Assembly (NCBI GenBank): GCA_964392655.1
Contig: CAYMQY010000093.1
Location: 1 to 16,014, forward strand
Length of the DNA: 16,014 nt
Reading direction: 5' to 3'
Source: M3007 sp964392655
Lineage (GTDB): Bacteria; Bacteroidota; Bacteroidia; Chitinophagales; Saprospiraceae
The notes under the pieces are model-generated. The model made no database searches and had not been told where the DNA came from. It worked only from the letters and a program-made list of their open reading frames with translations. The position numbers were made by a program, and so were the translations under genes. Of the stretch, positions 1-6,355 are shown piece after piece (positions within the stretch are counted from its first letter, which is position 1; every line of letters begins with the position of its first letter).

Positions 1-52
1 GGATTTTCCGGGCAGTGGCCCTCCCGAAACAGGAGACTTACCATCCAAGAAT

Positions 53-820
53 ATGAGCAAGATCATTACGATTGCCAATCAAAAAGGCGGCGTCGGCAAA
101 ACAACGACCGCCATCAACCTCGCCGCATCGCTGGCTATTCTGGAAAAACGCGTACTGCTGATTGACGCCGATCCGCAGTCCAACGCCTCTTCCGGCGTAG
201 GCGTGGTCACCGACGAGGAAACGGTCAGCCTGTACGACTGCCTCGTCAGCGACACCGACCCGCGCAAAGCCATCATTCCCACCGAAACGCCCAACCTCTG
301 GCTGCTGCCTTCCAGCATCAACCTCGTTGGCGCCGACGTGGAACTGGTTGGCAAACCCGAGCGAGAATACATCCTGCGCAAATTGGTGCGCCAGGTGAGC
401 AAGGACTACGATTTCATTTTCATAGACTGCCTGCCTTCGCTGGGCCTCATCACCGTGAACGCCCTCGTAGCCGCCGACACGGTGCTCATCCCCGTACAGT
501 GCGAGATGTTTTCGTTCGAAGGTTTGTCCAAACTAAAAAACACCATCGCGCTGGTGAAGCAGGGCTATAACCCCGACCTTCAGGTGGAAGGACTGCTCAT
601 TTCCATGTACGACAGCCGTTTGCGCCTCGCCAACGCCATCGTGGAAGAAGTGCGCAACAGCAGCAACGACTACGTGTTCGAGACCATCATCCACCGCAAT
701 TCGCGTGTGGCCGAAGCGCCCATGCAGCACGTTCCGGTAGCCATGTACGATGTGAGCAGCAAGGGCGCCGTGAATTTTTTCAACCTCGCAGAAGAGTTTC
801 TCCGCCGAAACGCCAACTAA
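53..820 (+). CDS. parA: ParA/Soj chromosome-partitioning ATPase
   Basis: This is a 255-residue ParA/Soj-type ATPase of usual chromosomal length. ParA proteins dimerise on ATP, bind DNA non-specifically and are stimulated by ParB to move the origin region. The deviant Walker A motif KGGVGKTT is at residues 11-18, the Walker A' region LLIDADPQSN at 35-44, and the Walker B region IDCLPSLG at 124-131. The usual motif reads DCPPSLG or DCSPSLG; here Leu127 replaces the first Pro/Ser. The C-terminal part keeps the family pattern RNSRVAEAP and the SKGA segment. No specific DNA-binding domain precedes the ATPase, as expected for a chromosomal type Ib-like ParA. The ATG at 53 directly precedes the conserved N-terminus. 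An AGGAG at 31-35 lies too far upstream to act as an ordinary ribosome binding site. parB follows after 6 bp, so the two are almost certainly co-transcribed. Confidence 0.97.
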   Translation: MSKIITIANQKGGVGKTTTAINLAASLAILEKRVLLIDADPQSNASSGVGVVTDEETVSLYDCLVSDTDPRKAIIPTETPNLWLLPSSINLVGADVELVGKPEREYILRKLVRQVSKDYDFIFIDCLPSLGLITVNALVAADTVLIPVQCEMFSFEGLSKLKNTIALVKQGYNPDLQVEGLLISMYDSRLRLANAIVEEVRNSSNDYVFETIIHRNSRVAEAPMQHVPVAMYDVSSKGAVNFFNLAEEFLRRNAN

Positions 821-826
821 ACGACA

Positions 827-1735
827 ATGGCAAAAAAGTTAGAAAAAGCCGAATTCGGCAAGGGCATCCGCGCCCTGCTGGCCAACCCGAAACAACTGGA
901 ACAGGCCGTGCAGGACAACCCGCAGGAAGTGGTGCGCGAACTGACGCACACCGTGGCCATGCTGCCTATTGCCCAGATCGAAGCCAACCCTTTCCAGCCT
1001 CGTACCGAGTTTGACCAAACGGCCCTCGACGAACTGACCGACAGCATCCGCGTACACGGACTCATCCAGCCCGTCACGGTGCGCCGCTTGCACGACAAGG
1101 CCTACCAACTCATCTCTGGCGAACGCCGCTTCCGGGCCAGCCAGATGGCCGGCCTGCACGAGATACCGGCCTACGTCCGCCTTGCCGACGACCAGCAAAT
1201 GCTGGAAATGGCGCTTATCGAAAACATTCAGCGCCAGGACCTGAATGCCATCGAGGTGGCCATTTCCTACCAGCGCCTCAAGGAAGAGTGCAGCCTGACC
1301 GACGAACTGCTCTCCGAGCGCGTGGGCAAACAGCGCAGCACCATCACCAACTACCTGCGCCTGCTCAAACTGCCCGTGGATGTGCAGCAAGCCATCAAAG
1401 ACGGCGAACTGAGTATGGGCCACGCCCGCGCGCTGGCCGGCGTGAGCGACATCGCATTCCAGCTCTCCCTGCTGCGCCAGATCCGGCAGGAAGACCTGTC
1501 GGTGCGCACCGTGGAGGTGCTCATCGCCCGCCATCAGGAAGAACGCCTCGGCAAAAAAGGCCGTACCGACAAACGTATGCCCGACCACCTGCGCGGCATT
1601 CAGGACCAGTTCCGTGCCTACTTCGGCGCCAAAGTGGACCTCAAACGCAGCGACAAGGGCAAAGGCCAGATCGTCATCAAGTTCGAAAACGACGGGGAGT
1701 TGAACCGACTGATTGACTTGATCGAATCGAAGTAA
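827..1735 (+). CDS. parB: ParB/Spo0J chromosome-partitioning protein (CTPase)
   Basis: This 302-residue protein has the full chromosomal ParB architecture. An N-terminal GKGIRALL segment (11-18) matches the short ParA-stimulating peptide. The ParB/Sulfiredoxin-like CTP-binding domain spans about 44-150, with NPFQPR at 54-59, GERRFRAS at 98-105 and ENIQRQDLN at 132-140. A helix-turn-helix parS-binding region follows at about 157-185 (LLSERVGKQRSTITNYL). A C-terminal dimerisation domain lies at about 255-302. All key boxes are intact. The gene begins 6 bp after the parA stop, and together they form a partition operon. I found no parS-like palindrome in the window, so its binding sites probably lie elsewhere. 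Confidence 0.97.
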   Translation: MAKKLEKAEFGKGIRALLANPKQLEQAVQDNPQEVVRELTHTVAMLPIAQIEANPFQPRTEFDQTALDELTDSIRVHGLIQPVTVRRLHDKAYQLISGERRFRASQMAGLHEIPAYVRLADDQQMLEMALIENIQRQDLNAIEVAISYQRLKEECSLTDELLSERVGKQRSTITNYLRLLKLPVDVQQAIKDGELSMGHARALAGVSDIAFQLSLLRQIRQEDLSVRTVEVLIARHQEERLGKKGRTDKRMPDHLRGIQDQFRAYFGAKVDLKRSDKGKGQIVIKFENDGELNRLIDLIESK

Positions 1736-1803
1736 GGGTTTAGTTTTTGCCAAGCAAGACCTCCTGAACGATGCGCAATTAGGCATTGAAGTCAATCTGG
1801 CGG

Positions 1804-1817
1804 ATATTTTTAAATAT
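1804..1817. promoter_or_regulatory. AT-rich dyad before the tocopherol-cyclase-like gene
   Basis: A perfect dyad, ATATTT-TT-AAATAT, stands out in an otherwise GC-rich region. It ends 5 bp before the proposed TTG start. It could be a promoter core or an operator. No clean TTTG / TAnnTTTG pair is present, so its role is inferred from base composition and position only. Confidence 0.3.
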
Positions 1818-1822
1818 ACAAT

Positions 1823-2836
1823 TTGCCTCCTTTTTCGAGTTTACGATCCCGCTTCCGCGCCTTGTGGCAGCCCGACATGTACCACGGCTGGGGCCGCTCC
1901 CGCCGCTATTTCGAAGGCTGGTACTTCAAACTCGTCGGCGCCGACGAGTCTGCCGCCCTCGCCGTCATCCCGGGTATTTCGATGGATGCGCAGGGCAAAC
2001 GCCATGCCTTCGTGCAGGTCATGGACGGCAAAGCCTGCACGGCAACGTACCACCGGTTCGACGCCACCGAATTTCGTCCTTCCGCCCGCCGGTTCGAGGT
2101 GCAACTCGGCCCGAATTTTTTCTCTGCTGAAAAAATCGCGCTCGACCTGCCCGGGCTTTCCGGCGAGGTTCAGTTTCAAAACCCGACTCCCTGGCCCAAA
2201 ATGCTCGGCGCGCCGGGCATCATGGGCTGGTATTCCTTTGTGCCGTTCATGGAGTGTTTCCACGGTGTGGTCAGCCTGAACCACGGACTCGAAGGAACGC
2301 TCCGCCTCGGAAACCGCACGATAGACCTGAGCGGCGGCAAAGGCTACATCGAAAAAGACTGGGGCCGCTCATTCCCCCGCGCCTACGTGTGGATGCAAAC
2401 CAATCATTTCGACACGCACGACCGCGCCTCCATGCTCGCCTCCGTGGCGCACATCCCCTGGCTGACCGGGCATTTCATCGGTTTCATCAGCGGCTTTTGG
2501 CTCGACGGGCGCCTGTTCCGTTTTGCCACGTACACCGGCGCCCGCAAGCACCTCGAACTCGGCGCCGACTCGGTAACGCTTACGTTCAAAAACCCGCGCA
2601 CCGAACTGCGCCTGCACGCCCGGCAGGCCGCCGGCGCGGCACTCGTGTCGCCCATATCCGGGGAAATGACCGGCAAAATCAACGAAAGCCTGCAAGCGAC
2701 TATCCACGCCGAACTGCTCGAAAACGGCAGCCGCATTTTCGAAGGAACCGCCCGGACTGCCGGGCTGGAAGTGGCCGGTGCGGTGGAGCTGCTACTGGAA
2801 GGGGCTAAAAGTCAAAATGTAAAAGTCAAAATGTAA
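1823..2836 (+). CDS. Tocopherol-cyclase-family protein (function in this organism unknown)
   Basis: The 337-residue product resembles the tocopherol cyclase family, whose plant member VTE1 closes the chromanol ring of vitamin E. The signatures are YHGWGRSRRYFEGWYFKLV at residues 20-38 and GGKGYIEKDWGRSFP at 171-185, plus aromatic-rich strands such as WMQTNHF at 190-196. No signal peptide or membrane segment is evident. Many bacterial homologues occur without a tocopherol pathway, and no such pathway gene is seen here, so the substrate is unknown. The reading frame is bounded upstream by a stop at 1811-1813. The TTG at 1823 is chosen because the family normally has a Trp-containing stretch before YHG (here LWQPDMYHG). 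The next ATG, at 1877, would lose it. The last residues (roughly KSQNVKVKM) and the stop codon are encoded by a 14-bp tandem repeat, so the C-terminus is repeat-derived. Confidence 0.8.
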   Translation: MPPFSSLRSRFRALWQPDMYHGWGRSRRYFEGWYFKLVGADESAALAVIPGISMDAQGKRHAFVQVMDGKACTATYHRFDATEFRPSARRFEVQLGPNFFSAEKIALDLPGLSGEVQFQNPTPWPKMLGAPGIMGWYSFVPFMECFHGVVSLNHGLEGTLRLGNRTIDLSGGKGYIEKDWGRSFPRAYVWMQTNHFDTHDRASMLASVAHIPWLTGHFIGFISGFWLDGRLFRFATYTGARKHLELGADSVTLTFKNPRTELRLHARQAAGAALVSPISGEMTGKINESLQATIHAELLENGSRIFEGTARTAGLEVAGAVELLLEGAKSQNVKVKM

Positions 2837-2848
2837 AAGTCAAAATGT
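2807..2848. repeat. 14-bp tandem repeat, three perfect copies
   Basis: The unit AAAAGTCAAAATGT occurs three times head to tail without mismatch, at 2807-2820, 2821-2834 and 2835-2848. Each unit is two related heptamers, AAAAGTC and AAAATGT. The array crosses the stop codon of the upstream gene (2834-2836). Since 14 is not a multiple of three, gain or loss of a unit shifts the reading frame through the array. Confidence 0.95.
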
Positions 2849-2880
2849 AAGAGGTGCCATAGCAGCCGTCAATTCAGGCC

Positions 2881-2908
2881 AACCTGTGTATAGGCCGGCT
2901 CAGGTTTT
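2881..2908 (+). terminator. Possible rho-independent terminator
   Basis: AACCTG (2881-2886) and CAGGTT (2901-2906) form a perfect 6-bp inverted repeat around a 14-nt loop. The second arm runs into a T tract at 2904-2908. It sits 44 bp after the tocopherol-cyclase-like gene and before the TPR gene, where a terminator would be expected. The stem is short. Confidence 0.35.
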
Positions 2909-2919
2909 TAAAAAAAGTA

Positions 2920-2927
2920 AAACTTTG
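2920..2927 (+). promoter_or_regulatory. Possible -7 box of the TPR gene
   Basis: AAACTTTG matches the Bacteroidota -7 consensus TAnnTTTG except at its first base. It lies 31 bp before the ATG at 2959. No TTTG -33 box is visible at the usual distance, so this is weak. Confidence 0.3.
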
Positions 2928-2958
2928 CGCTTCGCTTCAACCCGCGACTGCTCCTGCC

Positions 2959-4485
2959 ATGTTTGATTTTGTCACGTTTGCCGCGCTTTCATGTGCTCGT
3001 GCCGGCCATTTGTTGCTGATCCTTTTTGCCGTTTCGTTTGCGCATCCAGCCCTATCCGCCCCTGCCGGCACCTTCGAGTTTTCGCCTCTTGCCCGGGATG
3101 CCTACCGGAAAATTTTCAGCCTGCGCCTGAGCGAGGCCACTGCGACATTAGCCGAACTGCGCCGTCGCGAGCCGAACAACCTGATTGCTCCCTTGGTGGA
3201 AAATTACCACGATTTTCTGATGGTGCTGGTGAACGACGACCGGGCCGAGTTCAACCGTTTGGCCAAGAACATGGAACCGCGTCTGGCCCGCATTTCCCGC
3301 GGCGACCGGAAGTCGCCCTGGTACCTGTTTTCGCAAGCCGAGATTCGGCTCCAGTGGGCGGTGCTGAACGGCAAGTACAACGCGTATCTGTCAAGCCTGA
3401 GCGACATCAAACAGGCTTACGCCCTGCTGGAGCAAAACCGCAAGGAACATCCTGATTTTATGCCCAATCTCAAAAGTCTCGGGGTGATTCACGCGCTGGT
3501 GGGTGCGGTGCCGGAGGAGTTTCGCTGGACGGTGAAGGCCATGAGCGGCATTCAGGGCACAGTGGAACAAGGCATGCGCGAACTGCGAAGCGTACTGGAA
3601 CATGCCGGGCGGCACGACTTTGTGTTCGAGGACGAGGTACGTGTCAGCGTAGCATTTTTACAACTGAACCTGGAGAACGAACGCTCCGAAGCATGGAGCA
3701 TACTGTCGTCCGGCAAACTGGAACCAGCGAAAAACCCGATTGCAGCCCTTGCCATGGCCAGCCTGGCCATGCGCACCGGACGCAACGACGAGGCCGTGCG
3801 CCTCCTGGAGTCCTGCCCGGAAGGCGGTGCCTACCACCCGTTTCCGTACCGCTATTTTTTGCTCGGCATTGCCAAACTAAACCGCCTCGACCCGGACGCC
3901 GACAAACCCCTGCTGGCATTTTTGAAAAAATTCAAAGGCGAGAGCGGCGTCAAGGAGGTATACCAGAAATTGGCCTGGCATCAGGTGGTGCAAGGCAATG
4001 AAAGCGGCTACCGGAACTACATGAAACAGGTAAAAACAGCCGGCAACGACCGCTCGGAGTCGGACAAGGCTGCCTTGCAGGAGGCCCTGCGCGGCGAAGT
4101 GCCCGACACACGCCTGCTTCGCGCCCGTTTGCTGTTCGACGGCGGATACTACCAGCGCGCATGGGATTTGCTCCGGGATGCCGGCAGCGCCTATTCCGGC
4201 AAGCAATCGCTGGAATACGGCTACCGTCTTGGGCGCATTGCGCACGAACTCGGAAAAACCGAACAAGCCGAGCGGCTGTACGCACAGACTATCGAAAGCG
4301 GCTCAAAAGACCCGGCCTACTTCGCCTGCAACGCCGCCCTGCAACTCGGTATCCTGCATGAAGAGCAGGGCAACAAGGCCAAGGCTGCAAATGCCTACCG
4401 GAGGTGTCTGGAGTTAAAGCCGGAGGAATACCGCGCCGGCCTGCACGCCAAAGCAAAGGCAGGGCTGGAAAGGATCAAATCATAA
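2959..4485 (+). CDS. Secreted tetratricopeptide-repeat protein
   Basis: The 508-residue protein begins with a signal peptide: hydrophobic core at about 17-28 and a plausible signal peptidase I site after ALSA at 31-34. It should be exported to the periplasm or outer membrane face. The rest is almost entirely helical. Clear TPR-like units lie near the C-terminus, at about 417-449 and 455-489, the second ending in an ALELKP-like CLELKP. Degenerate repeats fill the middle. The segment around 174-211 (GVIHALVGAVPEEFRW, then GIQGTVEQGMREL) looks like the conserved core of the eukaryotic TTC39/IML2 (DUF3808) family. This is a pattern impression, not an alignment. No catalytic motif is seen; a scaffold or lipid-related role would be inference. 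It stands alone and converges on rny. Confidence 0.85.
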   Translation: MFDFVTFAALSCARAGHLLLILFAVSFAHPALSAPAGTFEFSPLARDAYRKIFSLRLSEATATLAELRRREPNNLIAPLVENYHDFLMVLVNDDRAEFNRLAKNMEPRLARISRGDRKSPWYLFSQAEIRLQWAVLNGKYNAYLSSLSDIKQAYALLEQNRKEHPDFMPNLKSLGVIHALVGAVPEEFRWTVKAMSGIQGTVEQGMRELRSVLEHAGRHDFVFEDEVRVSVAFLQLNLENERSEAWSILSSGKLEPAKNPIAALAMASLAMRTGRNDEAVRLLESCPEGGAYHPFPYRYFLLGIAKLNRLDPDADKPLLAFLKKFKGESGVKEVYQKLAWHQVVQGNESGYRNYMKQVKTAGNDRSESDKAALQEALRGEVPDTRLLRARLLFDGGYYQRAWDLLRDAGSAYSGKQSLEYGYRLGRIAHELGKTEQAERLYAQTIESGSKDPAYFACNAALQLGILHEEQGNKAKAANAYRRCLELKPEEYRAGLHAKAKAGLERIKS

Positions 4486-4540
4486 GTATTGATCTGCAAC
4501 TTGCCAGAGATGCTCACAAATTCTGCTGACCAATAAAACC

Positions 4541-4590
4541 AAGCCCTGAAAGGGCGCCATTCACCAGCCCGGGGCACAGCCCCGGGAAAA
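4541..4590. repeat. REP-like double hairpin between convergent genes
   Basis: Two perfect inverted repeats sit side by side. GCCCT (4543-4547) and AGGGC (4551-4555) flank the loop GAA. CCCGGGGC (4568-4575) and GCCCCGGG (4579-4586) flank the loop ACA, and A-rich sequence follows. This two-hairpin layout, with the wording AAGCCCTGAAAGGGC, resembles repetitive extragenic palindromes mobilised by REP-associated tyrosine transposases (RAYT). It lies in the 127-bp gap between the convergent TPR and rny genes and could also act as a bidirectional terminator. Only one copy is in the window, so its repetitive nature is inferred from the motif. Confidence 0.7.
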
Positions 4591-4612
4591 AGAGAGGAGG
4601 CCACCCGACCCG

Positions 4613-6295
4613 TTATCGTGCGTACGCCACCGCCCGTTTTTCACGAATTACCGTCACGCGGATTTGCCCCGGGTACTGCATCTCGTCCTGAATTTTTTGC
4701 GAGATCATAAACGACAGGTCATCGGCATACTGGTCGGTTACTTTGTCGGCTTCCACGATCACGCGCAGTTCGCGGCCCGCCTGCATGGCGAATGCTTTGG
4801 CCACGCCTTCGTAGCTCATGGCGAGGTCTTCGAGTTCGCCGATACGCTTGAGGTAGTTTTCCAGAATCTCGCGGCGGGCGCCGGGGCGGGCGCCCGAGAT
4901 GGCGTCGCAGGCCTGAATGATGGGTGAGATGAGGTTGTTCATCTCGATTTCGTCGTGGTGGGCGCCTACGGCGTTGATGATGACCGGGTGTTCGCCGTAC
5001 TGTTCGCAGAGTTTCATGCCCACGAGTGCGTGCGACAGTTCCGTTTCCTCTTCGGCCACTTTTCCGATGTCGTGCAGCAGGCCGGCGCGTTTAGCCATTT
5101 TGATCTGCTTGGGATTGAGACCGAGTTCAGCGGCCATGGTGGCACAGAGATTGGCCGTCTCGATGGAGTGCTTGAGCAGGTTCTGGCCGTAGGAGGAGCG
5201 GAAACGCATACGACCTACCATGCGCACGAGCGCGGCGTTGAGGCCGTGGATGTTCAGTTCGATGACCGTGCGTTCGCCGATCTCGATGATTTGCTCTTCG
5301 AGTTGTTTGCGCACTTTGGCCACAACTTCCTCGATGCGGGCGGGGTGGATACGACCGTCGGCGGTGAGGCGCTGGAGCGACAGGCGCGCCACCTCGCGGC
5401 GGATGGGGTCGAACGAAGAGATGACGATGGCTTCCGGAGTGTCGTCTACGATAATCTCGACGCCGGTAGCGGCTTCGAGGGCGCGGATGTTCCGGCCCTC
5501 GCGACCAATGATCTGGCCCTTCATGTCGTCGTTTTCCAGGTTGAACACCGACACGGTGTTTTCGATAGTGAACTCGGCGGCAGTGCGCTGGATGGTCTGG
5601 ATAACGATTTTTTTGGCTTCTTTGCTGGCGTTGAGTTTGGCCTGCGTGACGGCGTCTTTCACGATGGAGAGCACCTCACTCTCGCTCTTGGCGCGTACGG
5701 CTTCGAGCAGTTGATCTTTGGCATCCTGCTGGCTGAGTTGCGAGATTTTTTCCAGCATCTTGATGCGCTCCTCATTGGCGGCATCCAGTTCTTCTTTTTT
5801 CTTTTGTACGATTTTCAGTTGCTTGTCCAGATTCTCGCGCAGCACTTCAACTTCCAGCTCCTTGTTTTCTACTTCCGATTTTTTGGTATTGAATTCGTTC
5901 AGGCGCACCTGAAAAAGGTCCTGTTCCACCTGGAGGTCTTTCTGTTTGCTGACGACCTCCATTTCCATTTCCTTCAGGCTGATCTGATGCTGGGCTTTTT
6001 CAGTATCAAACTGGCTGCGCATCTGGGCGTAGCGTTCTTTGGCCTCCTGAATTTTTTGTTGTTTGATGCGCTCGTTTTCGGCTTCAGCCTTGCCGACAAT
6101 TTTTTCGGCTTGCACTGCGGCTTCATCGGTGATGCGCTTGGCCGTGAGGCGGGCCTCCTGAATGGCAAGGTCGGCCTGACGGTTGCCTTCTTCGATGGCT
6201 TTCTGATTCGTGGCTTTATTGGCGCGGCTCGCGATCATGTAGGCCACGATACCGCCAACCACTACTCCTATGACGATTCCTATTGCTATATCCAT
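4613..6295 (-). CDS. rny: Ribonuclease Y
   Basis: The 560-residue product has the complete RNase Y layout. An N-terminal membrane anchor lies at about 3-22 (IAIGIVIGVVVGGIVAYMI). A long charged coiled coil covers about 30-235. The KH RNA-binding domain follows, with GREGRN at 264-269. The HD phosphohydrolase domain carries LLHDIGK at 406-412 (metal ligands His408, Asp409) and VGAHHDE at 443-449, followed by a conserved C-terminal region. The enzyme is a membrane-tethered endoribonuclease that initiates mRNA turnover. It is slightly longer than the ~520-residue Bacillus enzyme, mostly in the coiled coil. The start gives the standard anchor at once. It lies 60 bp downstream of pheT on the same strand and may be partly co-transcribed with it. 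Confidence 0.97.
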   Translation of the reverse strand: MDIAIGIVIGVVVGGIVAYMIASRANKATNQKAIEEGNRQADLAIQEARLTAKRITDEAAVQAEKIVGKAEAENERIKQQKIQEAKERYAQMRSQFDTEKAQHQISLKEMEMEVVSKQKDLQVEQDLFQVRLNEFNTKKSEVENKELEVEVLRENLDKQLKIVQKKKEELDAANEERIKMLEKISQLSQQDAKDQLLEAVRAKSESEVLSIVKDAVTQAKLNASKEAKKIVIQTIQRTAAEFTIENTVSVFNLENDDMKGQIIGREGRNIRALEAATGVEIIVDDTPEAIVISSFDPIRREVARLSLQRLTADGRIHPARIEEVVAKVRKQLEEQIIEIGERTVIELNIHGLNAALVRMVGRMRFRSSYGQNLLKHSIETANLCATMAAELGLNPKQIKMAKRAGLLHDIGKVAEEETELSHALVGMKLCEQYGEHPVIINAVGAHHDEIEMNNLISPIIQACDAISGARPGARREILENYLKRIGELEDLAMSYEGVAKAFAMQAGRELRVIVEADKVTDQYADDLSFMISQKIQDEMQYPGQIRVTVIREKRAVAYAR

Positions 6296-6319
6296 TGTTG
6301 GTTTGCATTAATTGTGAGT

Positions 6320-6353
6320 AAAAAACTTGGTAACCCTTATTGGTCGGGGTACC
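6320..6353 (-). terminator. Possible weak terminator or attenuator between pheT and rny
   Basis: On the minus strand GGTACCC and GGGTTACC form a stem with one bulged T around a 10-nt loop. AAG and six T residues follow (A tract on the plus strand at 6320-6325). It fills most of the 60-bp pheT-rny gap. It could reduce read-through from pheT into rny; the bulge makes it weak. Confidence 0.3.
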
Positions 6354-6355
6354 GT

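Noticed and set aside
839..1795. 318-codon minus-strand open frame opposite parB
   Set aside because: Shadow of a clear ParB; the translation is repetitive Val/Ala/Phe/His-rich and resembles no family.
1736..1815. Open stretch after parB whose translation looks coding-like (LLNDAQLGIEVNLADIF)
   Set aside because: No start codon or ribosome site, no family recognised, and too short to support a gene or gene remnant.
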